Source of the DNA: CAZSTA01 sp964609495 [NCBI: uncultured bacterium]
GTDB taxonomy: Bacteria; CAZSTA01
Direction: 5' to 3'
NCBI GenBank assembly: GCA_964609495.1
Contig: CAZSTA010000064.1
Coordinates: 1-17,195 of the forward strand
Length of the DNA stretch: 17,195 nucleotides
In this document: positions 1-7,694 of the stretch, in pieces
How positions within the stretch are numbered: position 1 is the stretch's first letter
Layout of the letters: every line of letters starts with the position of its first letter
The notes under the pieces: generated by a model
Seen by the model: the letters and a program-made list of their open reading frames with translations, nothing else
Told to the model about the DNA's origin: nothing
The model's database searches: none
Translations under genes and position numbers: made by a program

Positions 1-23
1 GAGATCAGCTTTATCTGGATATT

Positions 24-59
24 CCCTCTCCCCTCGTGGGAGAGGGATAGGGAGAGGGG
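24..59. repeat. Short GC-rich stem-loop repeat (CCCTCTCCC / GGGAGAGGG)
   Basis: CCCTCTCCC (24-32) and GGGAGAGGG (38-46) form a perfect 9-bp stem with a 5-base loop. The purine arm is then repeated almost at once as GGGAGAGGGG (50-59). Hairpins of this type are common as dispersed intergenic repeats in many bacterial genomes. It may also end transcription of a gene lying left of the window, but no clear T-run follows on either strand, so I call it a repeat. Confidence 0.55.
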
Positions 60-107
60 ATAATTATATCTTGAACTCCCCTTTTTTAATGCGCCACTCA
101 TCGCGAT

Positions 108-121
108 CATTAACGTTAATG
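108..121. promoter_or_regulatory. 14-bp perfect palindrome just before the ribosome binding site
   Basis: CATTAACGTTAATG is a perfect palindrome. It ends just before the GGAGG (123-127) that serves the ATG at 135. A site here could be an operator for a dimeric regulator or could affect translation initiation. No convincing -35/-10 pair was found in 1-134, so its role is open. Confidence 0.35.
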
Positions 122-134
122 TGGAGGACTTTCA

Positions 135-2144
135 ATGGAAGATATAGGAGGGGTAGAGGAAAAGGTTTCTCCCCCCGTGAAGATTAAGCCTTTGCTCAGG
201 AGATTAAGCTCTAGATTCAAGGATGAACGAGTAAAAGCTATAGATGAGTTGACTAGTTATGGTTCTGAGATAATTCCTATCTTAGAAGGGGAATTTACAA
301 TCGGTGACGAACTGAAGAGAAGGGATATCATTCAAATACTTGGCCAACTCGGAAGTAATGAGGCTAAAAGCCTATTAATTAAGGCTCTAGAAGATGAGGA
401 TAAAAATGTTGTTCGGGCGGCGATATGGGCCTTAGGAAGGATAAAGGCAACTGAGGTTCTGGATAAGTTGCATAATATGTTACTGCTTAGTGATGGAAAA
501 ACCAAGAGATCTATAATATGGACTTTAGGACAGATAAGGGATGAAAGCTCCTTACCTTTCTTAATCGAGCAGATTGAGGACGACAATGATGAAGTTATTA
601 GAAGCACTCAAGTAGCTTTAGTGAACTTTGGAAATAAAGCAATAGATAGTCTGTTAAAATTACTCCTTGGCGAAGATAATTCCCTGCGTTTAAGAGCAGT
701 TGAGACTATGACGAAGATGAAGGGGACCGATTCAGATCAGCTCGAACTCAAACTAATAGAACTTGCAGATCATCAAAGTGTGAAAGTTAGACGCTCAGTA
801 GCATACATCTTAGGTAGGCTTGGTGATCCAAATGTCATTGATACCCTAACTGAGATGCTAAAAGATGATGATGAACGAGTTAGAAGAAATTCCGCTAGTG
901 CCTTGGGATTGATAGGGGATAAGAGGAGCGTTCCACCTTTAATCGAAGCTCTGAGACGTGAGGGGAGGTATAAAGTCCAGAAGGTTATCCTTAAAGCATT
1001 GGGTAAGCTTGAAGATGAAAGGGCGATTGAACCATTGATAGCTTTCAAAAGAGAGTGTGCTGAAGAAATTCGCGAGAGTGTAGATAAAACTCTAGCGTCC
1101 TTGAGTCATAAGGAAATATCACCTCTAGCGCTTACCAAAGATTGTATTATCAAATGTTCTTTCGTCCCTTATATCGTGAAAGGATTAGAGGAGATCGCTA
1201 TTAAATCTCTCAGAGATGAACTCGGCGAAATCGATATCTTACTTCAAGATGAAGGTTCGGTGATCTTTGAGTATCAAGGTGATATAAGAAAGCCATTATC
1301 CCTTCGCTCTGTGGAGGATATGTATCTTCTCCTAGGTAGGATTAAAAGCTCTGATATTGTCCAAGAGATAGAAGAGCTAGATTGGTCCTCTATAGTAGAG
1401 ATCGTTCAAAGCCTAGATAGGATACCCACCTTCTCCATTGAAAGAGAGGGGGAAAAAGCCCTTGATTTATCCCTGCTTAGAGAGGCTATCGAGAAAAAGT
1501 TCGGATGGAATTATAGTTTGAATGATAGAGGAATAAAGTTTAGGATTATAAGATTGGATGATGTTATATTCCTGGCGGCGAAGATCGAGATAAGAGAAGC
1601 GGTTGAGAAGTATAGCTATAGAAAGTATCTACTTCCAGCCTCCCTGAATCCCTCCCTTGCCTATTGTATGTGCCTGATCGCAGGTATAGAGAAGAGCGAT
1701 GTATTTTTAGATCCGATGTGTGGAGCGGGCACCATATTGATAGAGAGAGCTTTTGCCGGAGAATCTAAGGAGATCATAGGAGGTGATGTAGATCCTAAGG
1801 CAGTTGATTTCGCCAAGAAGAACGTATCTTTAAGTGGCAAAGATGTCAAAATACACAGGTGGAATGCTGAAAAGATTCCTCTTCCCGATGGATATGCCGA
1901 TAAAGTAGTTTGTAATTTGCCTTATGGAAGACGATCAGGAATCCATAAGGATAATATCCTGCTTTATAAACAATTTGTCAGGGAACTGGAGAGATTACTC
2001 AGTAATAGGGGGAAAGCTGTTTTACTCACTCAAGAGAAGAGGCTGATTAAAAGGGTGCTAAGCAAGCATCACAATTTACGTATCAAAGAGGAGATCGCGA
2101 TAGAGATTGGAGGACTTACTCCCTCCATCTTTGTAATTGTATGA
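135..2144 (+). CDS. HEAT-repeat protein fused to THUMP/UPF0020-type RNA methyltransferase
   Basis: Probably an S-adenosylmethionine-dependent RNA methyltransferase, likely modifying a guanine N2 in tRNA or rRNA, with an N-terminal helical-repeat scaffold. Residues about 20-330 are a run of roughly nine HEAT/PBS-lyase-type repeats of about 31 residues, with recurring patterns such as VRRSVAYILGRLGD. Residues about 340-480 look like the THUMP-containing N-terminal part of this methylase family (VKGLEEIAIKSL near 350). The catalytic domain carries DPMCGAGT at about 526-533 (SAM-binding motif I) and NLPYG at about 594-598 (the motif IV loop, NPPYG in relatives). Usual relatives (Trm14, the N-terminal part of RlmL) have no HEAT domain, so the fusion is unusual. 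The start is ATG with GGAGG seven bases upstream. The gene converges on pgeF with 6 bp between stops. The methylase class is firm; THUMP and the target base are inferred. Confidence 0.85.
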   Translation: MEDIGGVEEKVSPPVKIKPLLRRLSSRFKDERVKAIDELTSYGSEIIPILEGEFTIGDELKRRDIIQILGQLGSNEAKSLLIKALEDEDKNVVRAAIWALGRIKATEVLDKLHNMLLLSDGKTKRSIIWTLGQIRDESSLPFLIEQIEDDNDEVIRSTQVALVNFGNKAIDSLLKLLLGEDNSLRLRAVETMTKMKGTDSDQLELKLIELADHQSVKVRRSVAYILGRLGDPNVIDTLTEMLKDDDERVRRNSASALGLIGDKRSVPPLIEALRREGRYKVQKVILKALGKLEDERAIEPLIAFKRECAEEIRESVDKTLASLSHKEISPLALTKDCIIKCSFVPYIVKGLEEIAIKSLRDELGEIDILLQDEGSVIFEYQGDIRKPLSLRSVEDMYLLLGRIKSSDIVQEIEELDWSSIVEIVQSLDRIPTFSIEREGEKALDLSLLREAIEKKFGWNYSLNDRGIKFRIIRLDDVIFLAAKIEIREAVEKYSYRKYLLPASLNPSLAYCMCLIAGIEKSDVFLDPMCGAGTILIERAFAGESKEIIGGDVDPKAVDFAKKNVSLSGKDVKIHRWNAEKIPLPDGYADKVVCNLPYGRRSGIHKDNILLYKQFVRELERLLSNRGKAVLLTQEKRLIKRVLSKHHNLRIKEEIAIEIGGLTPSIFVIV

Positions 2145-2150
2145 GCTATC

Positions 2151-2921
2151 TCAATCTCGATCAGTTTTTATTCCGATTACTCCTCCCATAGCAATAGCGT
2201 TCTCTTTATCACGTCTATAAGATGGGTAGATATCTTTTTCACAGGATGTGCATATTTCGGAGATCTCAATATTCCCTTCAGAGACTTCCATTTCTTTTAA
2301 TTGCTCAAAACAGATTTGCCATAGATCGATAAATATCTTGTTATTCTTTCTTATTATAATATCTTCTCTAAATCCGAAATCTTCAAAATTAGGTAAAATA
2401 TCCTCTTGTATTTCAAAGCAACATGGGCCAATTGAAGGGCCTATACTAACTAAGATATCTTTAGGACTGCATTGAAATACGTCTCTCATTTTCGATATCA
2501 TCTGTTCACAGATATTTAGAGCTACACCTCGCCAACCAGCATGGGCCAGTCCAACTACTTGGCGCTTTGGATCAAGGAAGAAGATAGGAAGACAATCAGC
2601 AAAAGTCCCAAATAGAAATACGCCCTTTTCCCTGGTTAATAAACCATCGACATTTTCTATCCAGTCCGCTTTGCTAAAAGCTCCCCGGCCTTTATCTTTA
2701 GCGTCCGCTATATAAATGTGATTGCTATGCACTTCTTGCATAGCGACTACATCATCCAATTTAATACTAAGGGTTTTGAGAAAGCTTTTGCGATTTTTCA
2801 CCGCCTTGTTCTCGGGACCTCTTTTGAAGGAGAGATTCCCGTGGTATTTATTAGAGAGCCCATAAATTAGATTATCCTTCCTCGAAAGTCTCCCGTAGAA
2901 CCTAAATTGTTCTGTCTTCAT
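2151..2921 (-). CDS. pgeF: PgeF/YfiH-family protein (purine nucleoside phosphorylase / multi-copper-type 'laccase' domain)
   Basis: A full-length member (256 residues) of the YfiH/LACC1 family (formerly DUF152). Family members have been reported as purine nucleoside phosphorylase/adenosine deaminase enzymes, as laccase-like polyphenol oxidases, and as editors of cell-wall precursors; the sequence does not decide among these. The three metal ligands of the family are visible: His65 (EVHS, the usual QVHG position), Cys110 (FADC) and His127 (HAGWRG). The later IGPSIGPCCFEI block (Cys167-Cys168) is also typical. No signal peptide is present, so it is cytoplasmic. It is the last gene of the transglutaminase-birA-pgeF run, 58 bp after birA. 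The ribosome binding site is weak (AAGAAA), in contrast to the other genes here. Confidence 0.88.
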   Translation of the reverse strand: MKTEQFRFYGRLSRKDNLIYGLSNKYHGNLSFKRGPENKAVKNRKSFLKTLSIKLDDVVAMQEVHSNHIYIADAKDKGRGAFSKADWIENVDGLLTREKGVFLFGTFADCLPIFFLDPKRQVVGLAHAGWRGVALNICEQMISKMRDVFQCSPKDILVSIGPSIGPCCFEIQEDILPNFEDFGFREDIIIRKNNKIFIDLWQICFEQLKEMEVSEGNIEISEICTSCEKDIYPSYRRDKENAIAMGGVIGIKTDRD

Positions 2922-2979
2922 AATTTCTTATAGCTAATGATTCGCCTTCTTTGAAACAATAGTTGAGATCAATTCTATG

Positions 2980-3774
2980 TTACTCTCGACAGAGTTCTAC
3001 TTCTCCGCTTGAGATGTTTATATAGGTATCATCGGGAAGGTGTAATACCAACTCTCCATTCTCACCAAGATCAACAACATAGCCCTCAAAAGTCTTTCCC
3101 CCAACTGTCACCTTCACCCACTTGTTCAGAGTAGATGATAATAGTCTCCATTCTGGTAAAACCGAGGTAAATTCGTCCTCCTGACCACTCAAGTAGAGTT
3201 TCTCAAACTCCTCTAACACCTCTCTCAAAAGAGCAACACGAGATATCTCCTCTTCTAATTCCGCGCTTATAGAGGTAGCCCTATCTCGAATCTCCTCGGG
3301 AAATAGCTCTCGTTTCATATTGACATTGATCCCGATCCCCAGAACAAAAAGATCAATTCTATCTCTGGAGATCCTGCTTTCTCCCAAGATCCCACAGATC
3401 TTTTTACCCTTAACCAGCACATCATTAGGCCATTTCACATAAGCCTTCAACGCTGTCACCTTGCGAACTGCCTTCGCCACCGCTACCGCACCCGCTAGAT
3501 TAACTCTCGCTATCGCCTGAGGTGGAAGAGCAGGCTTGAGGATCAAAGAGAACCATAAACCCGCATTCGCTGGAGATGACCAACTACGTCCCCAGCGACC
3601 TCGTCCCGAGGTTTGCTTCTCAGCGATAACTAGAGTCCCCTCCACAGCGGCTTCCTGAGCAAGGCTAAATCCAATATTATTGGTGGAGTCTACCTCTGGG
3701 AAGTAATGGATCTCCCTTCCTATGATCTCTGTTCTAAGCTCAGCTCTTATTATCTCTGCTGATAGATGCTCCAC
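2980..3774 (-). CDS. birA: Biotin-[acetyl-CoA-carboxylase] ligase, catalytic-only type
   Basis: Activates biotin with ATP and transfers it to a lysine of biotin-dependent carboxylases. Signature elements are DSTN (29-32), the biotinyl-AMP loop GRGRWGR (57-63), KWPND (114-118) with the catalytic lysine, and GIGINVN (146-152). A small C-terminal SH3-like domain follows at about 215-264. At 264 residues it lacks the N-terminal winged-helix DNA-binding domain of E. coli BirA, so this is a group I enzyme that should not act as the biotin-operon repressor. The start is GTG, only 2 bp after the TAA of the transglutaminase-like gene. Its ribosome binding site (GGAG) lies inside the end of that gene, so translation is probably coupled. 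No upstream sequence could encode a missing helix-turn-helix in frame. Confidence 0.93.
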   Translation of the reverse strand: MEHLSAEIIRAELRTEIIGREIHYFPEVDSTNNIGFSLAQEAAVEGTLVIAEKQTSGRGRWGRSWSSPANAGLWFSLILKPALPPQAIARVNLAGAVAVAKAVRKVTALKAYVKWPNDVLVKGKKICGILGESRISRDRIDLFVLGIGINVNMKRELFPEEIRDRATSISAELEEEISRVALLREVLEEFEKLYLSGQEDEFTSVLPEWRLLSSTLNKWVKVTVGGKTFEGYVVDLGENGELVLHLPDDTYINISSGEVELCRE

Positions 3775-3776
3775 TT

Positions 3777-5291
3777 TTATCTCGCTCCATAATCGTATTC
3801 TAAAATATCGATATCCAAATTGCTCATAGTCCGCAGGGTATTCAAGCCCATCTGGGCTAGGGATTCGACGGTCCCTAATCCCTCGGATAGTTTAATGTGA
3901 GTAGCATCAACTAGTTCCCCTTGCCCTGAGGAGGGATCTAAGGCTATCCACTCTCCAATATACACCTCCGCCCAGGCATGGTAGAGGAAGCCTCCTTGAA
4001 GATATACTATCCCCCCCACTAACCTAGCAGGTATTCCCACCGCTCTAGCCAGAGCTATGAGGAGGACGGAATGTTCCGTGCAATCTCCCTGTCGGGATTC
4101 CAAGACCTCCTTAGCCGAGGCGAAAAGCACCTCATAGTCCTTTTTAGTCATATTCTCATATACCCATCTGTTAAGCTTGAGAGCAGCTTGAAAAGCATTT
4201 CTCTCCTCGCCGATTATCTCCTGAGCAGTTCGCCTTATATCTCTATCGTTGCACTGGATATAATCTGTCTCCTCTAAGTAGGGAGCATATTCTGGGTCAG
4301 TTATCGGTAGAAGAATTTCCTGGCTCTCCTTCGAGATAGGGGGAACTTCTATGACCAAGATCGCCTCATTCTCTTGAGGGGAAATGGACTCTACCCTCTG
4401 CCTATCATCGGTTATGATAACCTTGCTTATGTCTCCCTCCTTGAGCTTCAATCTAGCTTTTAGCTTGGTGATCTGGCTTATCGGAGGGAGAAGCGGCTTA
4501 TCGGGTCTGATAGCGGTCCTAAAAGCTAGATCCACCAATTCTTCCTCAGAGATCGCTTCCTCGGGAGTGACTCGAACCACCTCTAAACCCAAGGCTGGTA
4601 TATATCCCTTTAACATCCTCCCCGATTCGTCCAAGAGATCTGTCCCCTTAACTCCTAAGGTGCTACTGAAGGTCTCCACTACAAATACCTCTTTCTCCTC
4701 CCCACGAAACTCGATCGTCTTCTTCTCTACGATGTTTATTTTGATCTCCCCAAATTGAAGGAGTTCGACATTGAAGACCCTGACCTTATACTCCTCTCCC
4801 TCCTTCAATCCCTTCTCCAGCACTAACCAAGCTCCTACAATATTTTCGAGAAGGACCTTATCCTCTAAGGGGAACTCCCTCTTGGTAGTAGAACCCGCAA
4901 CATAGGCTCTTATCTCCAACCTGTCATCGACTCTCTTCCCCTCCACCCTTTGCTCTTGCTCTCCCATCTCGGTTTCCAACAGGAAGTAGAGGGGTGAGAA
5001 ATCAAGGGATACATAAGCCTCGAAATTCGTTCTCGACTCGAACTCAAGATCGAACCTCTTCGCCTTAAAGATCCCCTCCGACCGAAGGTGATAAGCTGGC
5101 TCTCCCTCAAAGGTTGATTTCTCCAGGACATCATGCTCGTAGCCAACCTTAACTCCAGAAAGGATAAGATTCAGCCAGGCATCATCTATAACTATCCCGG
5201 TGTTTGCGTAACACTCTCTTATCATTAATCCTCCTATAACTAGGTTGATGGTCAAAGTTAAAGCTAAGATAACAAGCGTTCTTCTTATCAT
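3777..5291 (-). CDS. Exported transglutaminase-like (cysteine protease fold) protein
   Basis: A 504-residue protein with an N-terminal hydrophobic segment after MIRR (about residues 5-25), a signal peptide or membrane anchor, so it acts outside the cytoplasm. Residues about 30-270 form a beta-rich region beginning LSGVKVGYEHD, as seen ahead of many bacterial transglutaminase-like domains. The C-terminal transglutaminase core has the full catalytic triad: Cys404 in QGDCTEH, His438 in YHAWAE and Asp452 in ALDPSSG. Members of this superfamily can be peptidases, cross-linking enzymes or amidases; the substrate is unknown. Translation starts at ATG with a strong AGGAGG six to seven bases upstream. 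It heads an apparent operon with birA and pgeF, although nothing links their biochemistry clearly. Confidence 0.85.
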   Translation of the reverse strand: MIRRTLVILALTLTINLVIGGLMIRECYANTGIVIDDAWLNLILSGVKVGYEHDVLEKSTFEGEPAYHLRSEGIFKAKRFDLEFESRTNFEAYVSLDFSPLYFLLETEMGEQEQRVEGKRVDDRLEIRAYVAGSTTKREFPLEDKVLLENIVGAWLVLEKGLKEGEEYKVRVFNVELLQFGEIKINIVEKKTIEFRGEEKEVFVVETFSSTLGVKGTDLLDESGRMLKGYIPALGLEVVRVTPEEAISEEELVDLAFRTAIRPDKPLLPPISQITKLKARLKLKEGDISKVIITDDRQRVESISPQENEAILVIEVPPISKESQEILLPITDPEYAPYLEETDYIQCNDRDIRRTAQEIIGEERNAFQAALKLNRWVYENMTKKDYEVLFASAKEVLESRQGDCTEHSVLLIALARAVGIPARLVGGIVYLQGGFLYHAWAEVYIGEWIALDPSSGQGELVDATHIKLSEGLGTVESLAQMGLNTLRTMSNLDIDILEYDYGAR

Positions 5292-5367
5292 TTTAACCCT
5301 CCTGGTTAAGACTTCTCAACTATCTATAATCTCCAATCAATATGAAACCTGCCCAGAGATAAGGTCG

Positions 5368-5396
5368 TTCATAACTTTTGCTGAGCGCAATGTGAA
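5368..5396 (-). promoter_or_regulatory. Possible sigma70-type promoter for the transglutaminase-birA-pgeF operon
   Basis: On the minus strand TTCACA (5391-5396) and TATGAA (5368-5373) are separated by 17 bp. They match the -35 consensus at 5 of 6 and the -10 at 4 of 6 positions. A start near 5361 would give a leader of about 70 bases before the ATG at 5291. This is a weak match and other candidates are possible in the same gap. Confidence 0.3.
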
Positions 5397-5522
5397 AGCC
5401 TCCCCTAATTTGAAGTTATATTCGAGGGATAGATTGTTCTGCTCTCGCCCAATTCGTTAATATCCCTGAGAGGATGAAGAGTAATATTATGAGAAAGTTT
5501 TGTCTCATCTAGGAAAAGTTAT

Positions 5523-5568
5523 GCTGAGTTGACCCACAAAGATACCTTGAGTTAGTGAGTAACTCAGC
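5523..5568. repeat. Two mutually exclusive hairpins sharing one arm
   Basis: GCTGAGTT (5523-5530) is perfectly complementary to AACTCAGC (5561-5568). TGAGTTA (5548-5554) is perfectly complementary to TAACTCA (5560-5566) across a 5-base loop. The two stems use the same 3' arm, so only one can form. No clear T-run marks either as a simple terminator. Confidence 0.4.
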
Positions 5569-5638
5569 GTGATCGCCTTCCCTAGCCTTAAATAAATTAT
5601 AGCATAAAGTCTTCTATATACCAATAATTTTTAGGATA

Positions 5639-5765
5639 AATAGAGATAGCATCGCTCTTAGAAGTTTATTTGTTTCTTTCTTTTCATTTCAATTCCTCAT
5701 TTTCAATTCCTCATGCGGAATTATCTTTAATCTAAAAGCGATGCTACCTTCTAATATTCTCTATT
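5639..5765. repeat. Large inverted repeat with internal 14-bp tandem duplication
   Basis: The inner arms are 5647-5662 and 5731-5746, complementary at 15 of 16 positions (core TAGCATCGCT / AGCGATGCTA). Outer arms AATAGAGA (5639-5646) and TCTCTATT (5758-5765) add a further 8 bp, offset by an 11-base bulge on the right. The 68-bp interior contains TTTCAATTCCTCAT twice in direct tandem (5687-5700, 5701-5714) and a small hairpin AATTCC/GGAATT (5705-5722). It lies just past the stop of the last permease gene. It may be a small non-autonomous repeat element or a structured 3' end of the transport transcript. Confidence 0.45.
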
Positions 5766-5786
5766 AATTCTCATATTATCTTTTGC

Positions 5787-6665
5787 TTAACCTTTAACCC
5801 CGGTTATTACCACTCCTTGGACGAAGTACTTTTGAGCGAAGAAGAATATGATAAGACAGGGGGAGAGAACAACTAGGGAAGCCGCCATCAATAGATTCCA
5901 ATAGGTGGAGTAGTAGCCAGCGAAGACGTTCAATCCCAAAGATAGGGTTCTTTTATTCATAGAGTTGAGATAGATCAGAGGTCCTAGGAAATCATTCCAG
6001 GTCCAGAGAAAGGAAAATATACCTACCGTAGCTAGAACTGGCTTAGCTAAGGGAAGCATTATCCTCCAGTAGATTCCAAAGAAGCCACAGCCATCTATCT
6101 TTGCCGCATCGTCGAGTTCAGGATGGATGGTCATAAAGAATTGTCTTAAGAGGAAGATAAAGAAGGGGCTGCCCCCGAAGAAGGCAGGAACGATGAGCGG
6201 CTTAAAGGTATCAAGCCATCCTATAATTCTAAAAAGGATGAATTGTGGAATCATAGTTACCTGAGGGGGGACCATCATAGTGCTTAACGCCACTAGGAAA
6301 ATAATATCTCGACCCGGAAAGCGCAGTCGGGCGAATCCATAAGCTACCAGGGAGGCAGATAGGAGCTGACCGATGATGGTGCTGAAGGTTATAATACAGG
6401 TATTCTTAAAGTAAAGACCAAAGGGAAGAATAGTAAGAGCTTTGGGGAAGTTGCTCCACATTATAGGGCTGGGAATCCACACCGGAGGGAATTTAAGCAC
6501 TTGACCAGGTCTCTTAAAGGCAGTTGAAACTACCCAGAAGAAGGGAATCATCACCAAAAAAGCTCCTCCAATCAGAAGTGCATAAATAGAGATTATTTTG
6601 ACGGTTTCGCGAAATACTTTCCTCTTATACCAGGGTAATCCTCCTCTTATAGTCCTCGTTCTCAT
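5787..6665 (-). CDS. Carbohydrate ABC transporter permease, MalG/CUT1 type
   Basis: One of the two membrane subunits of a sugar ABC importer (292 residues, about six membrane segments; the first spans roughly residues 22-46). The cytoplasmic EAA loop that docks the ATPase is visible as ELDDAAKIDGCGFFGIYWRI followed by MLPLAKP. The C-terminal end is the short GVKG tail typical of MalG-like subunits. It starts at ATG, 3 bp after the MalF-type gene's stop, with GGGAG inside the end of that gene, so the two are cotranscribed and probably translationally coupled. No ATPase gene follows; the operon ends here. Confidence 0.93.
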   Translation of the reverse strand: MRTRTIRGGLPWYKRKVFRETVKIISIYALLIGGAFLVMIPFFWVVSTAFKRPGQVLKFPPVWIPSPIMWSNFPKALTILPFGLYFKNTCIITFSTIIGQLLSASLVAYGFARLRFPGRDIIFLVALSTMMVPPQVTMIPQFILFRIIGWLDTFKPLIVPAFFGGSPFFIFLLRQFFMTIHPELDDAAKIDGCGFFGIYWRIMLPLAKPVLATVGIFSFLWTWNDFLGPLIYLNSMNKRTLSLGLNVFAGYYSTYWNLLMAASLVVLSPCLIIFFFAQKYFVQGVVITGVKG

Positions 6666-6668
6666 AAT

Positions 6669-7580
6669 CTATCTCCCTTTCAATTCCCCTTCGTAATACA
6701 CCCACATAGGTGAACTCTTGAAGATCAACAAGGTAAAGACCAAGACGATAATAAATAGAATCCAAGCGAGGGCTGAGCCATAACCCATTTTGAAATATAA
6801 GAACGCGTTTCGATAAAGATAAAGCACATAAAAGAGCGAGGCGTTCATCGGACCTCCGCCAGTCATAACGTAAGCTTGAGTAAATATCTGGAAAGAGCCT
6901 ATAATACCCATAACTAAGTTGAAGAGGATAACCGGAGACATCATTGGGATAGTGATTGAGAAGAACTGTTGTAAGACGGAAGCCCCATCTATCTTAGCTG
7001 CTTCATAAAGTTGAGTGGGAATCCCTTGCAGACCTGCTAGATAGATGATCATACTTCCTCCTACTGCCCATAGGCTCATAACGATAAAGGCGGGAATAAC
7101 CCAGTTGGTATCTCCTAACCAAGCAGGTCCCTTTATCCCTATCAGACGGAGGAGATAATTAAGCACCCCGAAATCTGGGTTGAAGATCCAACGCCAGAGA
7201 ATAGCTACCGCTACGCCTGAGACCACCGCTGGAGTATAATACATAGTTCTGAATAAATTTATACCTTTCACCTTCTGATTCATTAATACGGATAGTAACA
7301 ATCCTATTATCAGATGCAGGGGGACCGCCCCGAGGGCGTAATAGGAGGTTACCTTAAGAGATTTCCAGAATAACTCATCGCCGAATATCTCTCTATAGTT
7401 CTCTAAACCGATATACTTAGGGGATTGCACTATCGGATACTCGCAGAAGCTGAAGATGAAGGAGGCGATTATTGGGCCTCCAGTAAAGATTATAAATCCT
7501 AATATCCAAGGGGATATAGCTATATATCCGGCGATAGCCTCCTGAGTAGTCAGCTTTCTTTTCCCTTTCCTTTCAGTCAT
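6669..7580 (-). CDS. Carbohydrate ABC transporter permease, MalF/CUT1 type
   Basis: The partner permease (303 residues) of the sugar importer. It has the six-segment layout of short MalF-like subunits, with the first segment near residues 18-40. The EAA loop reads LYEAAKIDGASVLQQFFSIT then IPMMSP, close to consensus. The large periplasmic domain of E. coli MalF is absent, as in most CUT1 permeases outside the enterobacteria. ATG start with an AGGAGAG ribosome binding site. It is 114 bp downstream of the binding-protein gene, separated by a strong stem-loop that probably lowers permease expression relative to the binding protein. Confidence 0.93.
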   Translation of the reverse strand: MTERKGKRKLTTQEAIAGYIAISPWILGFIIFTGGPIIASFIFSFCEYPIVQSPKYIGLENYREIFGDELFWKSLKVTSYYALGAVPLHLIIGLLLSVLMNQKVKGINLFRTMYYTPAVVSGVAVAILWRWIFNPDFGVLNYLLRLIGIKGPAWLGDTNWVIPAFIVMSLWAVGGSMIIYLAGLQGIPTQLYEAAKIDGASVLQQFFSITIPMMSPVILFNLVMGIIGSFQIFTQAYVMTGGGPMNASLFYVLYLYRNAFLYFKMGYGSALAWILFIIVLVFTLLIFKSSPMWVYYEGELKGR

Positions 7581-7650
7581 AATTGCTTCTCTCCTCTAAA
7601 ATATCAAAATGACTCCAGAGATCGCGTGAGAAACACCTCTAAGAAAAAGA

Positions 7651-7684
7651 TGCGACTGCCGAAACTTTGAATTCGGCAGTCGCA
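7651..7684 (-). terminator. Intercistronic stem-loop after the sugar-binding protein gene
   Basis: TGCGACTGCCGAA (7651-7663) pairs perfectly with 7672-7684, a 13-bp stem with an 8-base loop. On the minus strand it comes 10 bases after the binding-protein stop codon and is followed by TCTTTTTCTT, so it looks like a rho-independent terminator. Because the permease genes continue on the same strand, it is more likely a partial terminator or 3' stabiliser, the arrangement seen between malE and malF. Confidence 0.75.
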
Positions 7685-7694
7685 ATCTGTCGAT

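Larger units (their letters stand above)
5292..5786. other. Gene-free interval between the transglutaminase operon and the sugar permeases
   Basis: About 495 bp without a convincing coding sequence. The short open frames in it have no ribosome binding site and run into neighbouring genes on the wrong strand. It holds the leader of the transglutaminase operon, a set of competing hairpins (5523-5568), and a large inverted repeat enclosing a 14-bp tandem duplication (5639-5765). The right part would be the 3' untranslated region of the sugar-transport operon. Confidence 0.6.

Noticed and set aside
71-105. TTGAAC at 71-76 as a -35 element for the first gene
   Set aside because: No acceptable -10 hexamer at 16-18 bp spacing.
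2151-2921. Reading the YfiH-family gene as a true multicopper laccase
   Set aside because: It has the single-domain His-Cys-His site of the YfiH/PgeF family and none of the cupredoxin copper motifs of real laccases.
2922-2979. Possible separate promoter or terminator between birA and pgeF
   Set aside because: The 58-bp spacer shows neither a stem-loop nor a -35/-10 pair; cotranscription is simpler.
4384-4758. Plus-strand open frame of 124 codons inside the transglutaminase-like gene
   Set aside because: Serine- and leucine-rich shadow opposite a real gene; no start signal.
5245-5460. Plus-strand open frame of 71 codons across the start of the transglutaminase-like gene
   Set aside because: Overlaps the signal-peptide region of a well-supported gene on the other strand, has no ribosome binding site and no recognisable protein features.
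5687-5714. TTTCAATTCCTCAT in two tandem copies resembles the start of some CRISPR repeats
   Set aside because: Only two 14-bp copies with no spacer between them and no cas genes nearby; treated as a tandem duplication inside an inverted repeat.
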